Made by a program: the position numbers and the translations under genes. Shown piece after piece: positions 17,101-28,420 of a stretch of 40,190 nt of DNA. The stretch's first letter is position 1. Each line of letters begins with the position of its first letter. Source of the DNA: Micromonosporaceae bacterium (GTDB taxonomy: Bacteria; Actinomycetota; Actinomycetes; Mycobacteriales; Micromonosporaceae); contig JAHRHA010000050.1 in the NCBI GenBank assembly GCA_020027875.1, positions 1-40,190 on the forward strand. Direction: 5' to 3'. The notes below the pieces were generated by a model that was not told the DNA's origin, did not search any database, and was given only the letters and a program-made list of their open reading frames with translations.

Positions 17101-17511
17101 ATGGCGACGGCGAATGGACTACACCACCGCGTTCCGAGGAGCGAGTACCGCATGCCAGTGCACGGAAAGGATTTGGAAGCTCCGGACGTCCGGTGCGGGT
17201 CACGCCTCCGTGACGCTCTCGAGGGTGCGGTGGCGTTCGCCAGCCGGGAGACCATCGCCCGTGCGCTGGACGCGCTGGCCGCAATGGCCGAGCAGACAGG
17301 CGATGCCAGCCGCGGTGCGACGCTCGTCGGCGCGGCTGAGGGCATGCGACGCGCCGTGGGAGGCGATGTGTGGGGCATCGACCGGGTGAGCCATGACGAA
17401 ATCGCAGAGCGCCTCCATGCGCGACTCGGAGACGGGCCGTACCAGCGACTGACTTGCCGGGGCGCGGCCCTCGCATTGGACGAGATTCTCGAGATCGCGT
17501 CTGGTCGCTAA
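17101..17511 (+). pseudogene. Free-standing C-terminal tail resembling LuxR/SARP-ATPase regulators
   Basis: 136 aa from ATG 17101. The segment ARALDALAAMAEQTGD followed by GATLVGAAEGMRRAVGGD and LARLGDG-like, ALALDEILEIASG blocks resembles the last about 90 residues of large NB-ARC/TPR regulators (the usual ARLLGAAEALR ... LSLEEAVA tail). The DNA-binding, ATPase and TPR parts are absent. It is probably the 3' remnant of a lost regulator gene. A genuine short protein is possible, because no internal stop occurs. Confidence 0.45.
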
Positions 17512-17618
17512 CTGAGTGATCAGCATGTCGGCCGCATAGAGATTGCGCCATTCGGCCACATCTGCGGGGGACAGCGGCGAGCATATGAGGAGCGGGCGGC
17601 CCAGGCGGAGGCGGGGGA

Positions 17619-18920
17619 ATGAGCGAGCCAGACACCACCCACGTCGTCATCGTCGGCGGCGGTTTCGCCGGCGTAGCATGCGCAAAGCGGCTAGCGGGCG
17701 ACCCGTCGGTCCGGGTCACGCTGGTGGACAGGAACGAGTATCACCAGTTCCAGCCACTGCTATACCAGGTGGCCACCGCAGAGCTGACGCCGACCGACAT
17801 CAGGTTCGACCTCGCGCACATGTTCCACAGACACGACAACATCGAGGTACGAACGGCCGAGGCCACGTCGGCGGATCCGCAGACCCGTACGGTCACCTTG
17901 GCCAGTGGCGCAACGATCGAGGCCGACGCGCTCGTGCTCGCCGCTGGTGCCCAACCCAACTTCTTCCATACCCCGGGCGCGGACCAGTTCGCGTTTCCGC
18001 TCTACTCCGTCGAGAACGCCGAGCGGGTGCGCTCGCAGGTGCTCCAGCTGTTCCAGGACGCGGCGGCGAAGCCTGAGCTGGTCGAGGAGGGCGCGCTGAC
18101 GTTCGTGGTCGTCGGGGGCGGGCCAACCGGGGTCGAGACGGCCGGCGCGCTCGCCGAGCTCGTGCATGACGTGATGCCCCACCTGTACGAGCACCTCGCC
18201 GTCTCCGGCGCCAAGGTGATCCTGGTCGACCTCGGCCACGTTCTGCTCGCCGGTTTCTCCGACACAGCACACGCCTACGCGACACAACAGCTCCAGCGAC
18301 GAGGCGTGCAGCTTCGACTCGGCGTATCCGCCACTGAGGTCGGGGCGGACCACGTCGTGCTCAGCGACGGTACGACGATAAGAACCCATCTGGTCGTGTG
18401 GGGCGGCGGAGAGATGGCCGCGCCGCTCGCCGCCCGGTCGGGACTCGCTCAGGGCCGCGGCGGGCGCATCAACGTCCAGCCCGACCTGACAGTAGACGGG
18501 CACCAGGGCGTCTACGCACTTGGCGACTTCGCGAACATTCCGTACGGGGACGAGCCGGCGCTGCCCCAACTCGGCAGCGTCGCGGCGCAGGCCGGTGACT
18601 GGGCCGCCGGAAACATCATTGCCGACCGCCTGGGAGCTGGCCGCCAGCCCTTCCATTATCGCGACAAGGGAATCATGGCGATGATCGGCCGCAAGGCGGC
18701 GGTCGCCGAGATCGGCGAACACCGCCACGAGATGCACGGGCGGTTCGCGTTCGCCGCCTGGCTCGGCGTCCATGCGGAGCTCCTCGCCAACACGGGGGCG
18801 GAGCTGAAGGCGTTTACCGCCTGGGCGGAGGAGTTCTATTTTCGCCCGCACCACCGATCGGCGAACCTGCTTGACCCCGCCACCGTCGACACCCCGCGCA
18901 TCGCCTGGGGCAGCGGATGA
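17619..18920 (+). CDS. Type II NADH dehydrogenase (NDH-2-like NAD(P)/FAD oxidoreductase)
   Basis: Non-proton-pumping membrane-associated flavoprotein that passes electrons from NAD(P)H to quinone. The 433-aa length fits the family. An FAD-binding GxGxxG lies at about 12-18 (VIVGGGFAGVACAK) and an NAD-binding GGGPTGVETAGALAEL at about 165-180. EYHQFQPLLYQVATAEL is typical of NDH-2 and YALGDFANIP is the second FAD contact. The C-terminus YFRPHHRSANLLDP is amphipathic. GGCGGAGGCGGGGGA precedes the ATG. It is first in a long plus-strand run; the next gene (zwf) is 78 nt away. Confidence 0.88.
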   Translation: MSEPDTTHVVIVGGGFAGVACAKRLAGDPSVRVTLVDRNEYHQFQPLLYQVATAELTPTDIRFDLAHMFHRHDNIEVRTAEATSADPQTRTVTLASGATIEADALVLAAGAQPNFFHTPGADQFAFPLYSVENAERVRSQVLQLFQDAAAKPELVEEGALTFVVVGGGPTGVETAGALAELVHDVMPHLYEHLAVSGAKVILVDLGHVLLAGFSDTAHAYATQQLQRRGVQLRLGVSATEVGADHVVLSDGTTIRTHLVVWGGGEMAAPLAARSGLAQGRGGRINVQPDLTVDGHQGVYALGDFANIPYGDEPALPQLGSVAAQAGDWAAGNIIADRLGAGRQPFHYRDKGIMAMIGRKAAVAEIGEHRHEMHGRFAFAAWLGVHAELLANTGAELKAFTAWAEEFYFRPHHRSANLLDPATVDTPRIAWGSG

Positions 18921-18998
18921 CCGGGTCCTTCACCCTTCGCGGGCGATGTGCGACGGGGTTGCGGGTGATCGTGAGCTGACCGAGTCGGAGGCGAGACG

Positions 18999-20410
18999 AT
19001 GGCGACAACGGCACAGGATACGGCGGGGCCGCAGGCGGCGGACGTCCTCGTGGTTTTCGGAATCACTGGCGACCTCGCGACGGTGATGACGTTCCACTCC
19101 CTTTACCGCCTGGAGAAGCGCGGCCTGCTCAATTGCCCGATCGTCGGTGTGGCGGCTGACCACTGGAGTGCCGACGATCTACGCAAGCACGCCGCCGAGG
19201 CGATTGAGGCCACCGGTGAGGACGTTGACCCTGATGTGTTCGACCGGTTCGCGTCCCGCCTGTCCTACCTGTCGGGCGACTTCACCGATGCGGCCACCTA
19301 CCAACGGGTCGCCGCGACCATCAAAGGCGCCGCCACCCCCGTCTTCTACCTGGAGATTCCACCGTTCCTATTCGGCCCCGTGGTCAAAGGGCTCGCCGAG
19401 GCCGGTCTGAACCGCGCCGGCCGGGTCGTGGTGGAGAAGCCGTTCGGGCACGACCGCGAGTCCGCCCGGGCGCTCGCCGACCAGCTGCGCCAATACATCG
19501 ACGAGCCGCGCCTATACCGGATCGACCACTTCCTGGGAAAGACAGGAGTGGAGGAGCTGCTCTATTTGCGGTTCGCCAACACGATGCTCGAGCCGGTCTG
19601 GAACCGCAATTATGTCGAGTCGGTGCAGATCACCATGGCGGAGAGCTTCGGCGTGGAGGACCGTGGCCACTTCTACGACAAGGTCGGGGCGCTGCGCGAT
19701 GTGGTGGTCAACCACCTCATGCAGTTGGTCGCCGCCGGGGCAATGGAACCACCCGCCGGGCGTGACCCGGACACGCTCAAGAACCAGCAGGTCGCCCTCT
19801 GGCGCGCGGTCATCGAGGCAGATCCGGCCAATTATGTCCGCGGGCAGTACGACGGCTACCTTGCCATCGACGGAGTCGCGCCCGACTCGACCACCGCCAC
19901 GTACGTCGCGCTGCGCCTCGAGATCGACAACTGGCGGTGGTCCGGCGTGCCGTTCTTCATCCGCACTGGCAAGCGCCTACCGGCGACCCAGACCGAGTTC
20001 CGGATGATCTTCAAACGACCGCCCCGCCTGGGCCTGCAACGACTCGGGCAACGTCCGCCCGAACCCAACCAGCTCGTGGTCAGGCTCGATCCCTCGGCCG
20101 GCGTCCGGTTAGACCTCGACGCGCGCCCGCCGCTGACCGAAGAGCCCGAGTCGATGCCGCTGCAGCGGGAACTCGGCCGGGAGGGCGGTGACGCGCCGAC
20201 ACCGTACGAGGTGCTGTTGCACGCCGCCCTGGTGGGCGACAGCACGCGATTCGCCCGGCAGGACGGCGTCGAACAGCAGTGGCGGATCATGCAGCCACTC
20301 CTCGACACGCCGCCGCCGGTCCACTCCTACGCCCCGGGTTCATGGGGTCCGGCCGCCGCCGACAACCTCGTGGCCGGAATCGGTCGCTGGCAAGAACCGT
20401 GGCTCGAATC

Positions 20411-20414
<4 letters not shown>
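18999..20414 (+). CDS. zwf: Glucose-6-phosphate dehydrogenase
   Basis: Oxidises glucose 6-phosphate to 6-phosphogluconolactone, feeding the pentose phosphate pathway. The protein is 471 aa, with nucleotide-binding GITGDLA near residue 21 and the active-site signature [10 protein letters not shown], with catalytic His177 and Lys181 region at 176-182. [10 protein letters not shown] precedes it. The N-terminus reads [19 protein letters not shown] where many enzymes have GDLARRKLLPALY; this variant recurs in an actinobacterial subfamily. GGAGG lies 8 nt before the ATG. The stop overlaps the next start (ATGA, 20411-20414). Confidence 0.92.
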
Positions 20415-22074
<1,660 letters not shown>

Positions 22075-22078
<4 letters not shown>

Positions 22079-23688
22079 CGAGCGCCGCTAGCGCCTACGA
22101 CATCATCATCATCGGGACGGGAGCCGGCGGCGGCACGCTCGCCCGGCACCTCGCCCCCTCAGGCAAGCGGATCCTCCTGCTGGAGCGCGGCGACTGGCTG
22201 CCCCGCGAGCCCCAGAACTGGGACACGGCAGAGGTGTTCATCAACAACCGCTACATCTCGAAGGACACCTGGTACGACGGCGACGGAAAGGCGTTCCAGC
22301 CGCAGGTCCACTACTTCGTCGGGGGCGCCACCAAGCTCTACGGCGCGGCCCTCTACCGGATGCGCGCGGAGGACTTCGGCGAGCTGCGCCACCACGACGG
22401 CGTCTCGCCTGCGTGGCCGATCTCCTACGAGGTCATGGAGCCGTACTACACCCAGGCCGAGCAGCTCTACCAGGTGCACGCCGCCCGGGGCGAGGACCCG
22501 ACCGAGCCAACGGCGAGCGCGCCATACCCGTACCCTCCGGTCTCGCACGAGCCACGCATCCAGCAGCTCTCGGACGACCTCGCGGCGACCGGCCACCACC
22601 CGTTCCACGCACCGTGCGGCATCATGCTCAACGAGGCGAATATGGCGTACAGCACGTGCGTGCGCTGTCCGACCTGTGATGGCTTTCCGTGCCTCGTGCA
22701 TGCCAAGTCCGACGCCGAAGTGATGGGCGTCCGGCCAGCGCTGGAACACTCCAACGTCACCCTGTTGACCCACGCACAGGCGGTCCGGCTCGAGACGAAC
22801 CCGGCCGGCAACGCCATCACCGAGGTCATCGTCGATCACGAGGGCCATCTCGAGAGGTACCGCGGCGATCTGGTCATCGTCTCGTGTGGCGCGGCGAACT
22901 CGGCCAAACTGCTGTTGGCCTCCGCCAACGACAAGCATCCGAGCGGGCTCGCCAACGGCTCAGACGAGGTCGGTCGAAACTACATGTTCCATGCGAGTCA
23001 GGCCGTGCTCGCGCTGTCGCGGGAGCCGAACCCGACCGTCTTCCAGAAGACGCTCGGGGTCAACGACTATTACTTCCGCGGACCGGACTTCGACTACCCG
23101 ATGGGGAACATCCAGATGATCGGCAAGTCGCAGGGGGCCATGTTCCGCGGCGAGAAGCCGCTGGAGACCAAGCTCGCACCGACCTGGGCGCTAAAGGACG
23201 TTGCCAGCCACGCCATCGACTTCTGGCTGTCCACCGAGGATCTGCCCCGTTCGGACAACCGGGTCACCCTGGACCGGGCGGGCAACATCCAACTCAAGCA
23301 CAGGCCGAGCAACCCGACCGCGGCCGAACGCCTCTATGGCCAGCTCAAGTCCATGCTGGGCCGGCTCGGCCTGCACCCCGACCACCTGATCCACCGCTTC
23401 GCGTACATGAAGAGCGAGATCCCGCTCGCCGGAGTCGCCCACCAGGCCGGCACCTGCCGGTTCGGCACGGACCCGGCTAGCTCGGTCCTCGACGTCAACT
23501 GCCGGGCGCATGAGGTGGACAACCTCTACGTCGTCGACACCAGTTTCTTCCCCAGCATCTCCGCGGTGAACCCGGCGCTGACGGCCATGGCGAACGCGAT
23601 TCGGGTCGGCGACCACCTGCTGCAACGGATGGGTGTCTCGGCGCACGCTGCGGCCGGCCGGTCCGAACAGAGAAGGACAGTCCAATAG
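22075..23688 (+). CDS. GMC-family FAD oxidoreductase
   Basis: A 537-aa flavoprotein of the glucose-methanol-choline family, expected to oxidise a sugar or alcohol hydroxyl. The FAD site is IIIIGTGAGGGTLA (14-20). VGGATKLYGAALYRM follows, then a cysteine cluster CVRCPTCDGFPC at 195-206. The C-terminal catalytic pair is His456 in HQAGTCRFG and Asn499 in SAVNPALTAMANAIRV. The cysteine cluster sits in a region where related dehydrogenases may hold a structural metal or disulfides. The start overlaps GH15 by ATGA. The SCP2-domain gene begins 11 nt after the stop. The substrate (possibly glucose or an oligosaccharide) is inferred only from neighbours. Confidence 0.88.
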
Positions 23689-23699
23689 GGAGCATGATC

Positions 23700-24077
23700 A
23701 TGACCGATGCGACATCGGAATTCTTCGAAAGAATCTCGAAACCTTCAGCGCGGCCGCCCCTGGGCACCGTTACCGGCACCGTGCGTATTGACCTCGACCG
23801 GGGCAAGGCGACGGAGCACTACCTCCTCACGATCGACAAGGGCAACATCTCGGTCTCTTCCGAGAACGTCAAAGCCGACGCCACGATGCACACCGACAAG
23901 GCGCTGTTCGACAAGCTCGCTCGGGGCGAGGCAAACGCGATGGCGTCGGTGTTGCGAGGTCTGATAGCCGGCGAGGGCGACCCGAAGCTCCTCGTGCTTA
24001 TCCAACGACTCTTCCCCGGGCCGCCCAATGCCCGCACCGCGCGAACGACAGCCACCCAGGAGGCACGACCCGCATGA
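23700..24077 (+). CDS. SCP2 sterol-transfer-domain protein
   Basis: A 125-aa protein with an SCP2-like lipid-binding fold. The pattern TVTGTVRIDLDRGKATEHYLL, then ADATMHTDKALFDKLARGE and ALLVLIQRLFPG-like end is typical. The preferred start is ATG 23700, which gives AGGGAG a 7-nt spacer; ATG 23694 would leave only 1 nt. The stop overlaps the debranching-enzyme start (ATGA 24074-24077). In this position it may bind a lipid or quinone for the GMC or NDH-2 enzymes, but that is a guess. Confidence 0.85.
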   Translation: MTDATSEFFERISKPSARPPLGTVTGTVRIDLDRGKATEHYLLTIDKGNISVSSENVKADATMHTDKALFDKLARGEANAMASVLRGLIAGEGDPKLLVLIQRLFPGPPNARTARTTATQEARPA

Positions 24078-26167
24078 GCAACGACCTTGTCAACGTCCTC
24101 GACGGCAACACCTTCGTCGTCAGCGATACTCGTGGCGACATAGAGGCGTCGCCGACGGACACCACCGGCCTCTTCTCGTACGACACACGCTTTCTCTCAG
24201 AGTGGGTTCTCACGATCGACGGTAAGCGGCTCAATCCGCTTTCCATGGACGATCTTCAGTACTTCGAGACCCGCTTCTTCCTCGTGCCGGGGACCGGAAC
24301 CATCTACGTCAACGCAACCCTGTCGGTCATCAGGCAGCGAGCCGTCGGTCTCGGGTTCCACGAGGAGCTGACCATTCTGAACCATGACGACAAGCCCGTC
24401 GACATCAGCGTCCGCATCGACGCGGGCAGCGACTTTGCCGACCTCTTCGAGATCAAGGACGCCAAAGGTAAGAAGGGCAAGTACTACCACCGCATCGATA
24501 AGCAGCACCTGCTGCTCGGCTACGAACGGGAGACGTTCCGGCGCGAGACGTCGATTTCGTCGACGGCACCGGCCCAGTTCGATGAGGATGGCATCTCGTT
24601 CTCACTGCACATCGAGCCACACAGCGACTGGACGACGGACCTGGACGTCGTTACCGCGCTCCTCGGTTGGGGCGAGACCCACGCCAAGCCCAAATACGGG
24701 CGTGAAGTCAGGAAGGCTCGGCCGGACATGCACACGAGCCTGGAGACCTGGCTCGAGGCCGCACCCTCGGTAGTCACCGACTGGGAGCCACTCAGGGCGA
24801 CCTACCGGCGCAGCCTCATCGACCTCGCCGCCCTGCGGTTCTCACCGCCGGTCTCCGGCGGCGGGAGCCTTCCGGCGGCTGGCCTGCCGTGGTTCATGAC
24901 CATTTTCGGCCGGGACAGCATCCTGACCAGCCTGCAGGCCTTGCCGTTCGCGCCCGAACTGGCGGCCACGACCATCCGCTCACTCGCCGCGTGGCAGGGC
25001 AGCCGCGTGGACGACTTCCGCGAGGAAGATCCGGGCCGGATAGTGCACGAGTTGCGCTACGGCGAGACGGCCGCATTCGAGGAGCAGCCACACTCGCCGT
25101 ACTACGGCAATGCCGACGCGACCCCCCTGTTCGTCGTACTCATGGACGAGTACGAACGATGGAGCGGCGACACCAAGCTCGTGCAGGAGCACGAACTCGA
25201 GGCGCGCGCGGCGCTGGCCTGGATCGACGAGTACGCCGACCTGCAGGACAACGGATACGTCTCGTACCAGCGGCGCAATGAGGAGACCGGCCTGGAGAAC
25301 CAGTGCTGGAAGGACTCCTGGGACTCGATCTCATACCGCGACGGCCGGTTGGGCGCCTACCCGCTGGCAACGTGCGAGCTGCAGGGCTACGCCTACGACG
25401 CGAAGGTCCGCGGGGCCCGGCTGGCCCGCACGGTGTGGAAAGACCCGGCCTACGCCGACCAGCTCGACAAGCAGGCTGCCGATCTCAAACGCCGCTTCAA
25501 CCGCGACTTCTGGGTCGCGGATGGACAGTACTACGCCCTCGCTTTGGATGGCGACGGCGGTCAGGTAGACGGATTGTCGTCGAACATCGGTCACCTGCTG
25601 TGGAGCGGGATCGTGGACAAGTCGAAGGCCAAGGCCGTAGCCAAACATCTGATGGGTCCACGACTCTTCTCCGGTTGGGGGGTGCGGACGCTGGCCGAGG
25701 GTGAGGGCCGGTTCAACCCGATCGGATACCACACGGGCGCGGTGTGGCCGTTCGACAACTCCTTCATCGCCTGGGGGCTGCGGCGATACGGATTCAAGGT
25801 GGAGGCGGCGCGCATCGCAGCCGGCATCCTCGACGCAGCCGACTTTTTCAAAGGTCGGCTCCCCGAGGCCTTCGCCGGCTATGAGCGAGCGTTCACGGCG
25901 TACCCGGTGGAGTACCCAACCGCCTGCAGTCCGCAGGCGTGGTCCACCGGAACTCCGCTGCTGCTGCTCCGTACGATGCTCGGCCTGGAGCCGATAGGTG
26001 AGCACCTGGTGGTGGACCCGGCTCTGCCGAATGCGATCGGGCACCTCGCCCTGCTCGATATTCCGGGGCGCTGGGGAACCATCGACGCCTTCGGGCGTGG
26101 ACGGGTCATTGTGGACGCCAAGCCGCGACTGCGCCCGCAACTCAGTGACGGCCCGACCGGGCGGTGA
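24074..26167 (+). CDS. Amylo-alpha-1,6-glucosidase / glycogen debranching-type enzyme
   Basis: A 697-aa predicted glycosidase with two parts. The N-terminal beta-sandwich (GDE_N_bis type, about 8-215) begins with GNTFVVSDTRGDIE and FSYDTRFLSEW. A C-terminal (alpha/alpha)6 barrel (about 250-680) has PWFMTIFGRDSILTSLQALP, CWKDSWDSISYRDGR and HTGAVWPFDNSFIAWGLRR. The family cuts alpha-1,6 branches or related linkages. It is the last gene in the plus-strand run. The convergent antiporter gene ends 7 nt away, so a terminator must lie within coding DNA. Confidence 0.9.
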   Translation: MSNDLVNVLDGNTFVVSDTRGDIEASPTDTTGLFSYDTRFLSEWVLTIDGKRLNPLSMDDLQYFETRFFLVPGTGTIYVNATLSVIRQRAVGLGFHEELTILNHDDKPVDISVRIDAGSDFADLFEIKDAKGKKGKYYHRIDKQHLLLGYERETFRRETSISSTAPAQFDEDGISFSLHIEPHSDWTTDLDVVTALLGWGETHAKPKYGREVRKARPDMHTSLETWLEAAPSVVTDWEPLRATYRRSLIDLAALRFSPPVSGGGSLPAAGLPWFMTIFGRDSILTSLQALPFAPELAATTIRSLAAWQGSRVDDFREEDPGRIVHELRYGETAAFEEQPHSPYYGNADATPLFVVLMDEYERWSGDTKLVQEHELEARAALAWIDEYADLQDNGYVSYQRRNEETGLENQCWKDSWDSISYRDGRLGAYPLATCELQGYAYDAKVRGARLARTVWKDPAYADQLDKQAADLKRRFNRDFWVADGQYYALALDGDGGQVDGLSSNIGHLLWSGIVDKSKAKAVAKHLMGPRLFSGWGVRTLAEGEGRFNPIGYHTGAVWPFDNSFIAWGLRRYGFKVEAARIAAGILDAADFFKGRLPEAFAGYERAFTAYPVEYPTACSPQAWSTGTPLLLLRTMLGLEPIGEHLVVDPALPNAIGHLALLDIPGRWGTIDAFGRGRVIVDAKPRLRPQLSDGPTGR

Positions 26168-26174
26168 GCCGGCC

Positions 26175-27347
26175 TCACCGGGAGACCTTGCTGCTCCGCC
26201 TAGCTCCGACCGCGACCGCGGCGGCCGGGAAGGCGACCACGGAGAGGACGCCGCCACCGACGAGCGCGGCCGCGTTCTCGGGAAACATGGTCCCGTTCGC
26301 CAGACCGATCTGAGTGAGCGCGACCAGCAGCGGCAGCGTCGTGGCGGTGATGAACATCATCTGTGTCCGCTCTCTCGGCGTGAGCGCCCGGCGGTAGACC
26401 AGCAACGCGGGCAGCCCGCGAACCGCGAGCAGGAGCACAAAGAAGAGGACAAGGCGCAGTGGAGCTTCGGCGATGGAGCGCACGTCGAGGGTCATGCCCG
26501 AGTAGACGAAGAAGACCGGGATGAAGAAGCCGTAGCCGATGGCATCGAGCTTCTCCTCGAGCGAGCGCACGTTCCCGGGTGCCCATTGGCGCAGCACGAT
26601 ACCGGCGAGGAAGGCGCCCAGCACAATGTCGAGGCCCTCCCGGGCCGCGAACGCCAGCAGGGCGAGCAGCAGCACGACGGTCCAGCGCAGGGTCGTCTGC
26701 GAGGTGGCGTGCTCGCCGGCGAGCAGGACGCGTTCGACTCGGCGGCCGCGGATCAGCCTCGGGACCAGCGTGAAGAGAAGAGCGAGACCGCCGATGACGA
26801 CCAGCGAGATTATCGCGGCGACGCTGCTGGTCGTGCCAAGGAAGATAGCGATCGCCACAATCGGGAGCAGTTCGCCCGTGGCCCCCGCGCCGATGACATA
26901 CCGGCCGAAGTCGCCGGCGAGCATGTTGTTGTCGCGCAGGATCGGTAGCAGCGTGCCCAGAGCCGTCGTGGTCAGAGCGATGGAGATCGGAACGAAGGCT
27001 TTCACGACTCCGGTGACGTCCAGGATGCCGACCACGACCAGGGCCAACGCCACGGATATGCCCCATGCGATGAGGGCCAGGCGACCGGCACGTTCCCGGA
27101 ACATCCTCAGTTCCAGCTCCTGGCCGGCGAGGAGAAAGACGAATCCGAGGCCGACATTGGAGAAGAGCACAATGGAATCGGGATGGGTGACGCCAAGGGC
27201 CTGCGGTCCAATTAGGATTCCGCCCAGAATGAGAATCACGACCTGAGGGACCCAGTGGCCTGGCAGCAGATCAACCACGAACGGCGCCAGCCCAGCCACG
27301 ATCGCCACATAGAGTAGCGTGTCGATGCCAGTCGTCAGATCATTCAT
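26175..27347 (-). CDS. CPA2-type cation:proton antiporter
   Basis: A 390-aa polytopic membrane protein of the Kef/CPA2 group with about 12 predicted helices. Signature segments are GGILIGPQALG, FLLAGQELELRMFR and TTALGTLLPILRDNN. FAAREGLDIVLGAFLAGIVLRQW and GFFIPVFFVYSGM also match. The C-terminal TrkA-N/RCK nucleotide-binding domain of Kef channels is missing, so it is likely a simple Na+(K+)/H+ exchanger. ATG 27347 is used because the extension to 27515 lies within cydB. It starts 17 nt after cydB, third in cydA-cydB-antiporter, perhaps balancing ions during bd-oxidase respiration. Confidence 0.86.
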   Translation of the reverse strand: MNDLTTGIDTLLYVAIVAGLAPFVVDLLPGHWVPQVVILILGGILIGPQALGVTHPDSIVLFSNVGLGFVFLLAGQELELRMFRERAGRLALIAWGISVALALVVVGILDVTGVVKAFVPISIALTTTALGTLLPILRDNNMLAGDFGRYVIGAGATGELLPIVAIAIFLGTTSSVAAIISLVVIGGLALLFTLVPRLIRGRRVERVLLAGEHATSQTTLRWTVVLLLALLAFAAREGLDIVLGAFLAGIVLRQWAPGNVRSLEEKLDAIGYGFFIPVFFVYSGMTLDVRSIAEAPLRLVLFFVLLLAVRGLPALLVYRRALTPRERTQMMFITATTLPLLVALTQIGLANGTMFPENAAALVGGGVLSVVAFPAAAVAVGARRSSKVSR

Positions 27348-27364
27348 GTCGGCCCCGCTCGAGG

Positions 27365-28420
27365 TCAGGCCGGACCGGTCGGCGTGGGCGTGTCCTCCGT
27401 GGACGCTGACGTAGTGGGATCCTCGACCAGCTCGCCTCGTTGGTCGAGCACGTACAGCAGCACGAGAGCGGGTCCGAGCACGACCAGCGCGACGGCGAAC
27501 CAGGCCAGGAGCCACCGCTGCGTCACGGCGGCGCCGGCACCCTGATCGATCGTCAGATCAAACGGCAACAGGTACGGGTACTGAGCCACCGCCCACGTCC
27601 ATACCAGCGCCGCGACACCCACCGCCGCGGCCACCCGCAGCCCGCGGACCACGCCGCGCGCCGCGAACAGGAACGTCGCCGCGAGCGCCAGCACGCCGAT
27701 CACGATGAGGGCCCAGCTGCGGCCCACGACACGGTCGAACATCTGCCTCTGATCGAAGAACAATGCCGTCAGCGCGGCTGCGCCGAGCGCCAGGCCCACC
27801 AGCCCGGCGACGATCGCGCGCATCCGAAAGTACGCCTGCAGCCTCGGCATCCCCCGCCAGCGGGCCTCCGCGACGAGGTAGACGGCGGAGAGGAAGGCAC
27901 CCATTGCCACGGCCAACAGACCGATCGTGATCGAGGTCGCGTTCAACCAGCTCGCCCACAAGTCGCCGGCGGCGTTGCCGGGAGGTACCCGGGCGGTCAT
28001 GACTCCGCCGAGGGCTGCGCCGAGGCAGAACGGGGTGAGTATCGAGCCGATCCCGAACAGCCATCCGGCCAGGTGCCGGCGCCCTGCCTTGGCGGCGTCC
28101 TTGCGCAGAGCGAAGTTCGCGCCGCGCAGCACGATGCCGAGCGCGGCCAGGGAGAGTGGTACGAACAGCGTGCTCATGATGGAGCCGAAGGCAAGGCCGA
28201 AGCCGGTCCAGCAGGTCACGAAGAGAAAAATCAACCAGACGTGGTTAGCCTCCCATACGGGCGTGACAACGGTGTCGATGAGCGCCCGCGGGCGCCGGCC
28301 CCGCTCACCGCCGCCAGCCGTCAGATCCCAGAAGCCGGCGCCGTAGTCGGCCAGTCCCGAGCACGCGTACAGGGTCACCGCGAGCGCGAGGAGGCCGGCC
28401 ACGCCGTCGGCGGCGGTCAC
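27365..28420 (-). CDS. cydB: Cytochrome bd ubiquinol oxidase subunit II
   Basis: Structural subunit of the quinol-oxidising bd terminal oxidase. The 351-aa protein has eight or nine membrane helices. N-terminal ALAVTLYACSGLADYGAGFWD and VVTPVWEANHVWLIFLFV are family hallmarks. The GTG at 28420 overlaps the cydA stop by four bases. The C-terminal tail (STEDTPTPTGPA) is variable. No cydDC transporter is in the window. Confidence 0.93.
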   Translation of the reverse strand: MTAADGVAGLLALAVTLYACSGLADYGAGFWDLTAGGGERGRRPRALIDTVVTPVWEANHVWLIFLFVTCWTGFGLAFGSIMSTLFVPLSLAALGIVLRGANFALRKDAAKAGRRHLAGWLFGIGSILTPFCLGAALGGVMTARVPPGNAAGDLWASWLNATSITIGLLAVAMGAFLSAVYLVAEARWRGMPRLQAYFRMRAIVAGLVGLALGAAALTALFFDQRQMFDRVVGRSWALIVIGVLALAATFLFAARGVVRGLRVAAAVGVAALVWTWAVAQYPYLLPFDLTIDQGAGAAVTQRWLLAWFAVALVVLGPALVLLYVLDQRGELVEDPTTSASTEDTPTPTGPA

